Source: Hyalangium ruber (GTDB lineage Bacteria; Myxococcota; Myxococcia; Myxococcales; Myxococcaceae). Taken from it: a stretch of 64,000 nt of DNA. The notes beneath the pieces were generated by a model. The model did not search any database, was not told the origin of the DNA, and saw only the letters and a program-made list of their open reading frames with translations. Positions 50,591 to 59,142 of this stretch are shown here, piece by piece. Every line of letters begins with the position of its first letter. Position 1 is the first letter of the stretch. The stretch spans positions 992,001-1,056,000 of the forward strand of contig NZ_JAXIVS010000001.1 in assembly GCF_034259325.1 (NCBI RefSeq). The letters run 5' to 3'. A program made the position numbers and the translations under genes.

Positions 50591-51298
50591 TCAGTACCCT
50601 CCGACGGCCGGGGGCGGAATCCCCCGAGGCCTGTACGGAACGACCACGCCGAACAGCTCGAACTCGTAGATGAGCTGACCCGCGTATTTCATGACGTCGG
50701 GTTTCAATGCACCCTGGTTTTTCTCGACGTACCTCCTCCACGCCGCATTCCACGGCCCACCTTGCGCGCCTCGGTGGATGTCTCTGTGCTTCTCGACTTC
50801 CAGCGGCAGCGTGTACTGGTCGATGTCGATGCCCCGCTCCTCGAACCACTCCTCGAACTCCCTCGGGAAGATGTGGTGCCTTTCGTAGACTTGGGTGCGC
50901 TTTGTCTTCGTGTCCTCCTGCAGCAGCTTCTGCCCTGGAGACAGCTCCTGCTGAGATCTCGGACCCCACGGGATGATGAACACCGCCTGTGTGTTCTTCA
51001 GCGGCCCTTGCGCGCTCCCCCAATACCTGTTGGCCAAGCCCGAGCCTCGGCCAAAGCCCGTCCCCCTTGCGCGCACCACCCGGCCCGACAGCGGTTCCTC
51101 GGCCACGTCCCGGCACCGGTACACCGCGCATTGCTCCGCGCCGCATACCGCCAGCAGACTCCCCTCTTCCCCGCACGCCTCCTCGAAGGAGAGAAGCGGA
51201 ACTGACGCTTCGCCCCCTTCATCCACGAGAGGCTGCGTCGTCGCACAAGCAACTAACGCGCCGCATACCAACGGCCACAGGCGATGGAGCTTGCTCAT
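50591..51298 (-). CDS. SitA6-like polymorphic toxin lipoprotein with HNH-type nuclease domain
   Basis: The 235-residue product starts at ATG 51298, chosen because a lipobox follows (LVAC, Cys18 of GALVACATT); no clear ribosome binding site is seen. Residues 20-135 are a variable domain with Cys pairs (ACGEEGSLLAVCGAEQCAVYRC). Residues 140-190 form the toxin domain: RHHIFPREF with His141 and His142, WFEERGIDIDQYTLPL, EKHRDIH with His171 and His175, and GGPWNAAW. This set fits an HNH-type metal-dependent nuclease found at the ends of polymorphic toxins (DUF2380/TIGR02269 group). SitA proteins are delivered by TraA-mediated outer membrane exchange. The SitI-like gene follows by 6 nt. Confidence 0.86.
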   Translation of the reverse strand: MSKLHRLWPLVCGALVACATTQPLVDEGGEASVPLLSFEEACGEEGSLLAVCGAEQCAVYRCRDVAEEPLSGRVVRARGTGFGRGSGLANRYWGSAQGPLKNTQAVFIIPWGPRSQQELSPGQKLLQEDTKTKRTQVYERHHIFPREFEEWFEERGIDIDQYTLPLEVEKHRDIHRGAQGGPWNAAWRRYVEKNQGALKPDVMKYAGQLIYEFELFGVVVPYRPRGIPPPAVGGY

Positions 51299-51337
51299 AG
51301 GCAGCCGAACGTAACACTCTGCCCAGGCGAGCAATCC

Positions 51338-52060
51338 ATGGTGCTGCCCATCCGCTTCATCCTCATGCGTCCGCGCAACGCGGAGAACCTTGGCGCCGCC
51401 GCGCGGGCGATGAAGAACTGTGGCCTGGCCGAGTGGACCTGGGTACGGCCCGAAGCAGAAGACCTGGGCCCGGCACGGCGTCTGGCGGTCCACGCGGAGA
51501 ACGTGCTGGACGGCGCTGGACGGGCGGACACGTTGGACGCAGCGGTGGCCGACTGTGTGTGGGTGGTGGGAACGAGCTCGCGCAAGGTGGAGGGCAAGCG
51601 GCGGCTGTCACCCCGGGCAGTAGGAGAAGAGCTGGTGTCCCGCGCGGCCCAGGGCCCCGTGGCGGTCGTCTTCGGGGATGAGCGCAGCGGGCTGACGAAC
51701 GCGGAGGTGGAGCGGTGCCACGATCTGTCTGCGGTGCCGACGGACCCTTCGCAGCCGTCCATCAACCTGGCCCAGGCGGTGCTGCTGTACGCCTATGAGG
51801 TGCGGATGGCCTCCCTCGCGGCGGCGCCTCCACCTCCGGCACCGCTGCCGGTAGCTGCCTCGGACACAGAGCTGGCGCGGGTGGAGGAGACACTGTCGGA
51901 AACGCTGAAGGCCGGAGGCTTCCTGGTCGACGAACACCCGGGACGGACAGGGTTGAGGGACCTGTTCGCCCCGCTGCGGCGCTCACGATTGACGCGCAAC
52001 GAGGCCCGGCTGTGGCTGGCGGCACTCCACACCCTGCGCAAGCGCCTGACCTCGGGCTGA
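51338..52060 (+). CDS. trmJ: TrmJ-like tRNA 2'-O-methyltransferase (SPOUT family)
   Basis: The product has 240 residues and starts at ATG 51338. SPOUT/TrmH motifs are clear: motif 1 MRPRNAENLGAAARAMKN (residues 10-27), motif 2 VVFGDERSGLTN with the knot Gly, and motif 3 PSINLAQAVLLYAYE. The C-terminal 60 residues extend as in TrmJ (LTRNEARLWLAALHTLRKRL). TrmJ methylates ribose 2'-O at position 32 of tRNA anticodon loops. It starts 39 bp from the divergent toxin gene. Confidence 0.93.
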   Translation: MVLPIRFILMRPRNAENLGAAARAMKNCGLAEWTWVRPEAEDLGPARRLAVHAENVLDGAGRADTLDAAVADCVWVVGTSSRKVEGKRRLSPRAVGEELVSRAAQGPVAVVFGDERSGLTNAEVERCHDLSAVPTDPSQPSINLAQAVLLYAYEVRMASLAAAPPPPAPLPVAASDTELARVEETLSETLKAGGFLVDEHPGRTGLRDLFAPLRRSRLTRNEARLWLAALHTLRKRLTSG

Positions 52061-52064
52061 CCGC

Positions 52065-53060
52065 CTACTTCTTGCCCGGAGTTCCTGAGCCCGTCAGCCG
52101 GGACATCAGCTTTGGGTCGTCCGGCAAGAGCCCCGCCTTGGGCAGACGCATGAGCAGCTCGCGCCAGCGCGCGTCCATCTTGAACGTCTTCTGGAAGAGC
52201 GGCAGCGACTCGTCCACCCGGCCTACGTTAACGAGTGAGACGGCGTGCCAGAACACCATCTCCGCGTTGCCCGGAGCCAGCGCCTCGGCGGCGGAGTAGG
52301 CCTCCAAGGCGGCCTTCGTGTCGTTGCGCTCGATGGCGAGGTCTCCCTCGTTCATCAGGTTGTAGGCCCGCTGGAGCGTGAGCAACCGCTTCAGCTCCTC
52401 CAGGGGCTTGGGGTGATCATCCACGCGAAGGTCGAACTTGCGATCCACCCAGGCCTTCCCCGTGGACTTGCCCGAGACGACGATGAGGGCCGCGGACTGC
52501 TTGCCACGAATGTCCCCTCCTGCGGCCTCGGCGGCCTCGAGCGCGGCCATCATGCGCGCCGCGAGGTCTCCCTTCGTCTCCCGGAACGCCTTGGCCATGG
52601 CCGGCCACACGGTGTCCTTGTCCATCATGTTCGCCTGCACGGAGAAGTTCTCCCCGGCGATGTGGCCAGCGGCGACGATGCAGCGCTCACCCGTGTGGGC
52701 TGCCACGCGGCCCTGGGCGTCGATCATCGCCACCTGCCGCACGGCGCTGCCGCTGTCCGCCACGAGCAACCCCTTGAGCGCATCCGGCGCCGCCCGGCCC
52801 AGGCGCATCAACTCCAGTCCGAGCTTTCCGTAGGACGGATCCACGAAGGACTGAGTAGCCACGGCCCCCACTCCAGCCTCGGCCCACGGAACGACAGCGC
52901 CCACGGAGAACCAGTGGGACTGCACCGCGACGCCCAGCTCCCCTGTCGCGGGATCCCTCGCCACGATGGAGTAGGTGTTGACGGGACGGCGAGGCAGGGG
53001 CGGCTCGGAGGCGAGCGCCGGAACAGCCATCAGGGCGAGCAAGAGAGCAAGGCGCGACAT
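52065..53060 (-). CDS. DUF1028 Ntn-hydrolase-like protein with C-terminal TPR
   Basis: The 331-residue product starts at ATG 53060 with GGGAGA upstream and a signal peptide (RLALLLALMAVPALA). Residues 25-235 match DUF1028: NTYSIVARDPATGELGVAVQSHWFSVGAVVPWAEAGVGAVATQSFVDPSYG, then GRVAAHTGERCIVAAGHIAGENFSVQANMM and ALIVVSGK. The family is related to Ntn hydrolases (putative peptidoglycan or amide hydrolase). A TPR-like tail follows at 245-310. It is convergent with trmJ, with 4 nt between stops. Confidence 0.9.
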   Translation of the reverse strand: MSRLALLLALMAVPALASEPPLPRRPVNTYSIVARDPATGELGVAVQSHWFSVGAVVPWAEAGVGAVATQSFVDPSYGKLGLELMRLGRAAPDALKGLLVADSGSAVRQVAMIDAQGRVAAHTGERCIVAAGHIAGENFSVQANMMDKDTVWPAMAKAFRETKGDLAARMMAALEAAEAAGGDIRGKQSAALIVVSGKSTGKAWVDRKFDLRVDDHPKPLEELKRLLTLQRAYNLMNEGDLAIERNDTKAALEAYSAAEALAPGNAEMVFWHAVSLVNVGRVDESLPLFQKTFKMDARWRELLMRLPKAGLLPDDPKLMSRLTGSGTPGKK

Positions 53061-53221
53061 GGTTTCTCCCAGGGCAACAAGGGCCCGGAGGCTGCTCGAC
53101 CCACTCAGCCGCCGCAAGCCCTTCCCTCCATGTCCCCTCAGCAGGCAGGGAGGCCGCACCGGACCGCCATCCCGGCGGGGAGACCTACCTTGGAGGAAGC
53201 GCTTTCCACGAGGACCACGAC

Positions 53222-53440
53222 ATGGACCACATGCCTTACGAGCACACGGGCCTGGAAGCCCACCAGGACGAGCACCATCCGAAGCGAGAGGAGCCCATGC
53301 GCGAGATGCCGAGCCGCACGCCCCACTCCGCCGAGGGCCCCGACAAGGAGCGCAAGGTGCCCGGCGGTGAGCCCGGAAAGACGCCCGGCTCGGCCGAGGG
53401 CGAGGACTTCAGCATCGTCTCCGAGCCTCCCAGGCACTGA
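53222..53440 (+). CDS. Small hydrophilic protein (unknown)
   Basis: The 72-residue product starts at ATG 53222 with GAGGA about 8 nt upstream. It is rich in Glu, His, Pro, Lys and Gly (YEHTGLEAHQDEHHPKREEP, AEGPDKERKVPGGEPGKT) with no hydrophobic core, so probably disordered. It fits no family. It lies just before a pseudouridine synthase (44 nt), with divergent promoter space from the DUF1028 gene. Codon use matches neighbours, which favours a real gene, but size makes this uncertain. Confidence 0.5.
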   Translation: MDHMPYEHTGLEAHQDEHHPKREEPMREMPSRTPHSAEGPDKERKVPGGEPGKTPGSAEGEDFSIVSEPPRH

Positions 53441-53483
53441 CGCGCTTCCCCTGCGCGCCACGGCAGGTACAGTGCCCTGTCCC

Positions 53484-54332
53484 ATGCCCCGCAAGCCCCC
53501 TGCCCGCCGGTCTCCGGCCTCTCACGACAAGCCCCCGAGCCGGAGCCGATGGGAGGGCAAGGCGAAGCCCGACTGGCTGTCCCGGGCGCTCGCCCGAGCC
53601 GGTGTCCTCCCCCAGCCCGAGGCGGAGGAGGCCATCCGCGAGGGCCGCGTCACCGTCAACGGGCGCCAGGTGCGCCAGCCGCTCGCCCCGGTGCCCGAGG
53701 GCGCCGTGCTCCGCGTGGACGGCATCGAGGTCCAGCGCGAGCCGGAGACGCGGGTGCTGGCCTTCAACAAGCCAGCGGACCTGCTCACCTCCACCGTGGG
53801 CCAGCACCGCACCAACACGGTGTACGACGTGCTCCTGCCCCAGCTGCCCGACGACCTCGCCCGCTACACCTGGCACGCCATCGGCCGGTTGGATCGAGGC
53901 ACCACGGGGCTGCTGCTCTTCACCAATGACGAGAAGCTGGTAGCCCACGCCACGTCCCCGGAGACGCACCTGCCCAAACGCTACGTGGCCACCGTGCAGG
54001 GCACCGCCGACGAGGAGAAGGTGGAGCCGCTGCGCAAAGGCGTGACGCTGGAGGACGGCCCCACCCGGCCCGCCAAGGTACACGTACGCGACGCCCACAC
54101 CGTGGAGGTCACCGTCACCGAGGGTCGCCACCACCAGGTGAAACGCATGCTCGGTGCGGTCGGGCTGCCCGTACGCGCGCTACACCGCGAGGCGGTGGGC
54201 GGCGTGGAGCTCGATGTGCCGGAGAGCGGCTTCCGCCTGCTCACCCCCGAGGAGGTAGCTCAGGGGCTGCGCTACACGGGGCGGCACACGGCCTCGGAGC
54301 AGGCGACCTCCTCCTCCGAGCACGAGGCCTGA
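53484..54332 (+). CDS. RsuA/RluB-family pseudouridine synthase
   Basis: The 282-residue product starts at ATG 53484. After a basic tail of about 25 residues an S4 domain follows at 28-75 (KPDWLSRALARAGVLPQPEAEEAIREGRVTVNGRQVRQPLAPVPEG). The catalytic motif is GRLDRGTTGLLLFTND with Asp137. The end has EGRHHQVKRMLGAVGLPVRALHRE, typical of the RsuA/RluB/RluE branch. These enzymes modify uridines in 16S or 23S rRNA; the target cannot be told from sequence. Confidence 0.94.
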   Translation: MPRKPPARRSPASHDKPPSRSRWEGKAKPDWLSRALARAGVLPQPEAEEAIREGRVTVNGRQVRQPLAPVPEGAVLRVDGIEVQREPETRVLAFNKPADLLTSTVGQHRTNTVYDVLLPQLPDDLARYTWHAIGRLDRGTTGLLLFTNDEKLVAHATSPETHLPKRYVATVQGTADEEKVEPLRKGVTLEDGPTRPAKVHVRDAHTVEVTVTEGRHHQVKRMLGAVGLPVRALHREAVGGVELDVPESGFRLLTPEEVAQGLRYTGRHTASEQATSSSEHEA

Positions 54333-54389
54333 TCACGGCACCACGGGCAGGAAACTTGTGCGGCTACGGGCCTGTATCACCATGGAGCC

Positions 54390-54680
54390 ATGCTCCGTTC
54401 CCGCTCCGCCCGTAACGCGCGCCACCTCCCGCTTCTGCTCGGAAACCGCCTCCCCGGCCACACCGCTGATGTCTCCGCGACCGGCTTCAGCATGGAGGCG
54501 CCCTTCGTCTTCCTGCCCGGCTCGCTGCTCCACGGAAGCTTCGAGGTGGACGGCCGCACGCTGAGCTTCCGCGGCGAGGTGGTATGGGCCCAGCCCGCCA
54601 GCCAGCCGCAGGCATCGAGCCGCATGGGGGTGCGCTTCACCGAGGTGGCTCCCGAGGCGAGCGGCTTCCTCCAGGCGTAG
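54390..54680 (+). CDS. PilZ-domain protein (likely c-di-GMP receptor)
   Basis: The 96-residue product consists of one PilZ domain. The DxSxxG motif is Asp27-Val-Ser-Ala-Thr-Gly32. The upstream part is basic (RSRSARNARHLP) and could supply the RxxxR motif. The late strands are FEVDGRTLSFRGEVVWAQ and SRMGVRFTEVAPE. PilZ domains bind cyclic di-GMP and control motility, exopolysaccharide and predation genes in myxobacteria. The gene overlaps the 3' end of the convergent gene by 44 nt. Confidence 0.83.
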   Translation: MLRSRSARNARHLPLLLGNRLPGHTADVSATGFSMEAPFVFLPGSLLHGSFEVDGRTLSFRGEVVWAQPASQPQASSRMGVRFTEVAPEASGFLQA

Positions 54681-55326
54681 AAGCCTCCGTCCACCAGTCC
54701 AGCGAATGCTCCGTGATGGCCTCCTGATGCACATGCCGTGCATCTTCGGAGCACGAGAGCAGGAAGCGCGTTCCTTCGCGCTCCAGTTCGAAGTCCACGG
54801 GTTCGCACTCCATCTCGAAGTCCACGGGTTCGCGCTCCGGCGCGAAGTCCACGGACATCGGCGCCCCACAGACCGGGCAGGAGAAGGACTCCACCTCCGA
54901 GAGCGGACAGCCCGCGATGATTCGATCGAGCATCGCGGAGACCGCCTGCTTCCGGCGCTGCTTCACCTCGAGGAGCTCTCGCGTGCTCCACTCCTCGGAC
55001 CGCAAGAGGAACTCGCCGCTGGCAGGCACATAGCGCACGGCGGTGCGGCAGGACTCGCGTTCCCAGAGCCGCCAGCCGCGCCACCAGCTACACACCACGT
55101 CGAAGTGATTCTTCACGGCGCTGTTCGGCCCCATGTGCTTCTCGGCGGGATAGGCCCCCCGGACCACACAGCGCACTCCCCAGGCGCCCTCCGGAACCTT
55201 GCCGTGCAGGCGCTTCTCCATGAACCGCGCCAGCTTCCCCCGCCAGGCACGATCCGCGAGCCTGACGTGGTAGCGCGTCCACAACAGGGGCCACACCCGA
55301 AGTCTCAGCCGCTCCTTGCGTGACAT
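54637..55326 (-). CDS. Hypothetical protein with a zinc-ribbon-like pair and a 9-residue tandem repeat
   Basis: The 229-residue product starts at ATG 55326 without a clear ribosome binding site. It is soluble, with many Arg and Trp in the N-terminal half (LRLRVWPLLWTRYHVRLADRAWRGKLARFMEK, VCSWWRGWRLWERESC). A CPVCGAP pair occurs near residue 165. Three tandem copies of a 9-residue unit follow (VDFAPEREP, VDFEMECEP, VDFELEREG). The tail is Arg/Pro/Ser-rich. It has no recognised family. The stop lies 44 nt inside the 3' end of the convergent PilZ gene. Confidence 0.7.
   Translation of the reverse strand: MSRKERLRLRVWPLLWTRYHVRLADRAWRGKLARFMEKRLHGKVPEGAWGVRCVVRGAYPAEKHMGPNSAVKNHFDVVCSWWRGWRLWERESCRTAVRYVPASGEFLLRSEEWSTRELLEVKQRRKQAVSAMLDRIIAGCPLSEVESFSCPVCGAPMSVDFAPEREPVDFEMECEPVDFELEREGTRFLLSCSEDARHVHQEAITEHSLDWWTEASTPGGSRSPREPPR
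54789..54868. repeat. 27-bp tandem repeat, three copies
   Basis: CGAAGTCCACGG recurs at 54789, 54816 and 54843, exactly 27 bp apart, coding (minus strand) for three 9-residue units VDF.PEREP-like. The third copy is the most diverged. Confidence 0.75.
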
Positions 55327-55517
55327 CACCGCGTGGCACTGCAAACCCCACACCACGGGGCCTCTCCCTGCGGACACTCGGGGCCGTGCGACAAAATGGC
55401 AGAACGCTCCGGGGACAACAGGGCAGCAAGTCGCGCGGATGCGTCGCTGGACAGGTGCCGGTCCTGCTGGGCTATGCCTCCGCCGTTCCCCGCCCGCCTT
55501 CCCCGAGGAGCCAGACG

Positions 55518-57305
55518 ATGCGGAGGCCTCACCACTTCTCCTTTCTCTCCCTGCTCGGAGCGCTCGTCCTCGCTGCACCCGCGCTCGCTGCCAGTACTCC
55601 TGATTCCCACCTCCCCGAGCTGCAACGGCTCACCGCCTACGACGCCCAACAGCCGCTGGACGTCAAAGAGGTGCGCTCGGAGCGGCGTGGCGACGTCACC
55701 GTCACCGAGTTGACCTACGCGAGCCCCCTCGGAGGCCCTGTCCCCGCCTGGCTCGTGCTCCCGCCGGGCCGGGGCCCCTTCCCCGCCGTCCTCTTCCAGC
55801 ACTGGGGAGAGGGCACCAAGAACGAGTTCCTCGACGAGGCAACCTCCCTGGCCCGCGCGGGCGTGGTGAGCCTGCTGGTGGACGCGCCCTTCGTCCGACC
55901 CGAACCCTGGCGCCGGCCGATGGTCGGTCCGCAGATGGGCGACACCTGGCGACAGGCGATCATCGACCTGCGACGCGGGGTGGACGTGCTCACCCGGCGC
56001 CCGGAGGTGGACGACCAGCGCCTGGCCTACGTGGGACACAGCTTCGGCGCGAGCATCGGCGGTGGGCTGTCCGGCGTGGAGCCCCGCTTGCGCGCCTTCG
56101 TGCTGATGGCGGGCATGGGCGACTTCACGCACGGCATGCGCCATGGCACCGGCCCGATGGAGACGGCGTGGCGGAAGAGCACCCCACCGGAAGAGCTTGA
56201 GGAGTTCCTCGCCTCCATCGAACCGCTCGACGGCATCGTCGGAGTCCGCAACGCCTCCGCCGCCTTCCTCTTCCAGTACCCGCGAGGGGACCAATATGTC
56301 CCCTATGAGCGGACGCGGAAGTACTTCGAGGCAGCGCCCCCAGCCAAGCTCCTCAAGATCTACGAGGGTGGTCACGAGCTGAACGAGGCCGCGCGCCGAG
56401 ACCGGGCCCAGTGGCTCCGCACGCACCTGGGCTTTGCCTCGGTACCCACGATGGGCCTCCCCATGGTCGCCGACTCACCCATCTCGAGTCCGGAGTGGAA
56501 GGCTGCCCAGCCTCCAGAGTTCTCGAAGCTGCGCCCTGTCCTCACCATCCCCGGAATGGAGGAGATCGAAGTCCGCAAGGACCTCGTCTACAAGCGCGCG
56601 GGCAATCGCGACCTCAAGCTCGACCTCTACATCCCGGAAGTGGCGAAGCGGCGCGCCGTGCCGGCGGTGGTGCTGGTCCACGGCCTGGTGCCGCCGGCCC
56701 ATGCCCCCTTCCTCAAGGACACCACCGCCTTTGCCGGCGAGGCGCGCTGGCTGGCGGCCCACGGACTCATCGTGGTGATGCCAGAGCTGGGCTCCCCCGC
56801 CCGAGGCCCCCAACCCGAGCAGTGGTTCGCCGGCACGCAGGACCTGGTAGCGAACGTCGAGGACGCCATCGCTTTCGTGCGCCGCGAGGCGACCACCCAT
56901 GCCATCGATCCGGAGAAGCTGTGCCTCATGGTGTTCTCCGGCGGCGGGCTCTGGGGCCTGAAGCCCGTGCTGAGCAACCCGCCGCCGTATCTCAAGTGCG
57001 CGGTGGCCTACTACCCCATGCTCGCCACCCAGCCCGCGCAGCCCAAGGAGCTGGTGCCCCTGGAGCTGCTGCGCGCCTCCCGCAAGCCCCTGCCCCTGCT
57101 CCTGGTGCGTGCGGGCCGGGACAACCCCGCCCTCAATGCCAGCATCGACGCCTTCGTGAAGGAGGCCAGGCGCAAGAAGGCGCCGCTCACCCTCATCGAG
57201 CTGCCGGAAGCGCACCACGCCTTCGAGTTCACCGACGATGTGGAGAGCAGCCGGGACGCCATGCGCCGCACGGGGGCCTTCCTCAATCAGCAGCTTGGCC
57301 CCTGA
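55518..57305 (+). CDS. Tandem two-domain alpha/beta-hydrolase, secreted
   Basis: The 595-residue product starts at ATG 55518 with GAGGAG upstream and a signal peptide (LLGALVLAAPALAA). Domain 1 (residues about 40-320) is a dienelactone-hydrolase-like fold: PAVLFQHWGEGTKNE, GHSFGASIGGG as nucleophile elbow and YEGGHELNE as His. Domain 2 (about 340-595) has VLVHGLVPPAHAP, an elbow FSGGGLWG that departs from GxSxG at its first Gly, LLVRAGRDNPALN with the acid, and EAHHAFEF for His. Both halves could be active. The fold is firm; the substrate, and whether it acts as an esterase, peptidase or lipase, is unknown. Confidence 0.87.
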   Translation: MRRPHHFSFLSLLGALVLAAPALAASTPDSHLPELQRLTAYDAQQPLDVKEVRSERRGDVTVTELTYASPLGGPVPAWLVLPPGRGPFPAVLFQHWGEGTKNEFLDEATSLARAGVVSLLVDAPFVRPEPWRRPMVGPQMGDTWRQAIIDLRRGVDVLTRRPEVDDQRLAYVGHSFGASIGGGLSGVEPRLRAFVLMAGMGDFTHGMRHGTGPMETAWRKSTPPEELEEFLASIEPLDGIVGVRNASAAFLFQYPRGDQYVPYERTRKYFEAAPPAKLLKIYEGGHELNEAARRDRAQWLRTHLGFASVPTMGLPMVADSPISSPEWKAAQPPEFSKLRPVLTIPGMEEIEVRKDLVYKRAGNRDLKLDLYIPEVAKRRAVPAVVLVHGLVPPAHAPFLKDTTAFAGEARWLAAHGLIVVMPELGSPARGPQPEQWFAGTQDLVANVEDAIAFVRREATTHAIDPEKLCLMVFSGGGLWGLKPVLSNPPPYLKCAVAYYPMLATQPAQPKELVPLELLRASRKPLPLLLVRAGRDNPALNASIDAFVKEARRKKAPLTLIELPEAHHAFEFTDDVESSRDAMRRTGAFLNQQLGP

Positions 57306-57380
57306 CACCCACCGCGAGCGCTTCAAAGCCCGGCGCCACTCGCGTACCTTGCGCTCGCGCACGGGAGGAGAGCGTCGGGA

Positions 57381-58781
57381 ATGGCTGACTTCGATCTGGT
57401 GGTGATTGGCTCCGGGCCGGCGGGCGAGCAGGGCGCGGTGCAGGCCGCGCGGCTGGGCAAGCGGGTGGTGGTGGTGGAGCGCGAGCCCGTGCTGGGTGGC
57501 ACCGCCGCCAACACCGGCACCCTGCCCTCCAAGACGCTGCGCGAGACGGCGCTCTACCTGTCCGGCTACCGCGCGCGCGGCCTCTACGGCGTGGAGAGCA
57601 GCCTGCGCCGCGAGGCCACGGTGTCCGACTTCCTCTACCGCGAGCGCCGGGTGAAGGAGCAGGAGCGCCTGCGCATCGCCCAGAACCTCCAGCGCCACGG
57701 CGTGGAGGTCATCCAGGGCAAGGGCGCGCTCGCGGACGCGCACACGGTGGTGGTGCGCGCGGAAGGCCTGCCCGAGCGCCGGCTCACGACCCACCACGTC
57801 CTCATCGCCACGGGCTCCACGCCCTTCCGGCCGCCGCTCTACCCGTTCGGCGATCCGCGCGTACACGACTCGGACGAGATCCTCGATCTACACGCGCTGC
57901 CGAGCGCCATGGTGGTGGTGGGCGGCGGCGTCATCGGCTGTGAGTACGCCTGCATGTTCGCCGCGCTGGGCATCCCCGTGACGCTGGTGGAGGTGAAGAA
58001 GGAGCTGTTGTCCTTCCTGGATGACGAGTTCTCCGCCCTGCTGGGCCAGCGCATGGAGGCGCTCGGCGTGCGGATGCGCTTCGGACACACGGTGGAGACC
58101 GTCCAGGTGCCGGAGCAGCAATCCGAGCCCATCCGGCTGACGATCTCGGGCGGAGAGCAGCTGGAGGTGGACCAGGTGCTGGTGGCCTCGGGCCGCTCCG
58201 CCAACACCGCCGGCCTGGGGCTGGAGACGCTCGGGGTGAAGCTCGGCGCCCGAGGGCAGGTGGAGGTGGGCCGCACCTACCAGACGTCCGTGCCACACAT
58301 CTACGCGGTGGGGGACGTCATCGGCTTTCCCGCGCTGGCCTCCACCTCCATGGAGCAGGCGCGCGTGGCGGTGCTGCACGCCTTTGGAGATCCCCACACG
58401 CCCTCGCCGGTGCTGCCCTATGGCATCTACACCATCCCCGAGGTCTCCATGGCCGGGGAGACGGAGGAGGGGCTGCGCACCCGGGGCGTGCCGTACGTGG
58501 CGGGCCGCGCCTCGTTCTCCACCAACCCGCGCGGGCAGATCATCGGCGAGACGCACGGGCTGCTGAAGCTGCTCTTCCACCGCGAGAGCCAGAAGCTGCT
58601 GGGGGTCCACGTGCTGGGCGAGCAGGCCTCGGAGCTGGTCCACGTGGGCCTCACGGCCCTGGTGGCCGGGGCGGGCGCCTCGCTCTTCGTGGAGACGTGC
58701 TTCAACTACCCGACGCTGTCGGAGACCTACAAGGCGGCCACCTACGACGCGCTGCACCAGCTCAAGGCCTGGACGCGCTGA
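57381..58781 (+). CDS. sthA: Si-specific NAD(P)+ transhydrogenase (SthA-like)
   Basis: The 466-residue product starts at ATG 57381 with GGAGGAG upstream. The FAD motif GSGPAG is at residues 10-15, followed by GGTAANTGTLPSKTLRETALYL, which lacks the redox Cys pair of dihydrolipoamide dehydrogenase and glutathione reductase. The NAD-binding motif is MVVVGGGVIGCEYACMFAALGIPVTLVE, and the C-terminal dimer domain is complete (ETCFNYPTLSETYKAATYDAL). This agrees with soluble pyridine nucleotide transhydrogenase, which balances NADPH and NADH. The surrounding genes do not suggest a pathway. Confidence 0.93.
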   Translation: MADFDLVVIGSGPAGEQGAVQAARLGKRVVVVEREPVLGGTAANTGTLPSKTLRETALYLSGYRARGLYGVESSLRREATVSDFLYRERRVKEQERLRIAQNLQRHGVEVIQGKGALADAHTVVVRAEGLPERRLTTHHVLIATGSTPFRPPLYPFGDPRVHDSDEILDLHALPSAMVVVGGGVIGCEYACMFAALGIPVTLVEVKKELLSFLDDEFSALLGQRMEALGVRMRFGHTVETVQVPEQQSEPIRLTISGGEQLEVDQVLVASGRSANTAGLGLETLGVKLGARGQVEVGRTYQTSVPHIYAVGDVIGFPALASTSMEQARVAVLHAFGDPHTPSPVLPYGIYTIPEVSMAGETEEGLRTRGVPYVAGRASFSTNPRGQIIGETHGLLKLLFHRESQKLLGVHVLGEQASELVHVGLTALVAGAGASLFVETCFNYPTLSETYKAATYDALHQLKAWTR

Positions 58782-58793
58782 GCGGCGCGCGGC

Positions 58794-59105
58794 TCAGCGG
58801 GACTGCTTGAGGCTGCCCACCGTGAGCCCCGTCGTGAGCGGGGCCACGCGGTTGATGCCATCCGCCGAGGAGCGGGCCAGCAGGGGGGCGGCGGCGGACG
58901 TGGAAGGGCTGGGAGGAGCGGCACTGCCCGAGGCACCGCGCAGCAGCTCGCGCGCGCGCTCCCAGCGCACCTTCTCCTCGGCGATGAGCTGGATGAGCTC
59001 CTCGCGCGCGACCGGGTCCGTCAGCTCGCTGGCCGCGGCCGCCACCTTGTCCAGGAACGGCATCAGGTAGCCAAAGTCCTTGTCGAACGCGCCAGGGTTC
59101 GCCAC
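58794..59105 (-). CDS. Small helical protein (unknown)
   Basis: The start is GTG 59105 with GGAGG 5 nt upstream. The product has 103 residues. The first half is helical and charged (NPGAFDKDFGYLMPFLDKVAAAASELTDPVAREELIQLIAEEKVRWERARELL). The second half is Ala/Ser/Pro-rich (GSAAPPSPSTSAAAPLLARS). There is no signal or membrane helix. No family was recognised. It lies 37 nt downstream of the DUF2156 gene on the same strand, so it may be co-transcribed with it, and is convergent with sthA (12 nt between stops). Confidence 0.65.
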   Translation of the reverse strand: MANPGAFDKDFGYLMPFLDKVAAAASELTDPVAREELIQLIAEEKVRWERARELLRGASGSAAPPSPSTSAAAPLLARSSADGINRVAPLTTGLTVGSLKQSR

Positions 59106-59142
59106 GAGTGCCTCCACGCAACAGTCGCCTCGGCACCCTACC

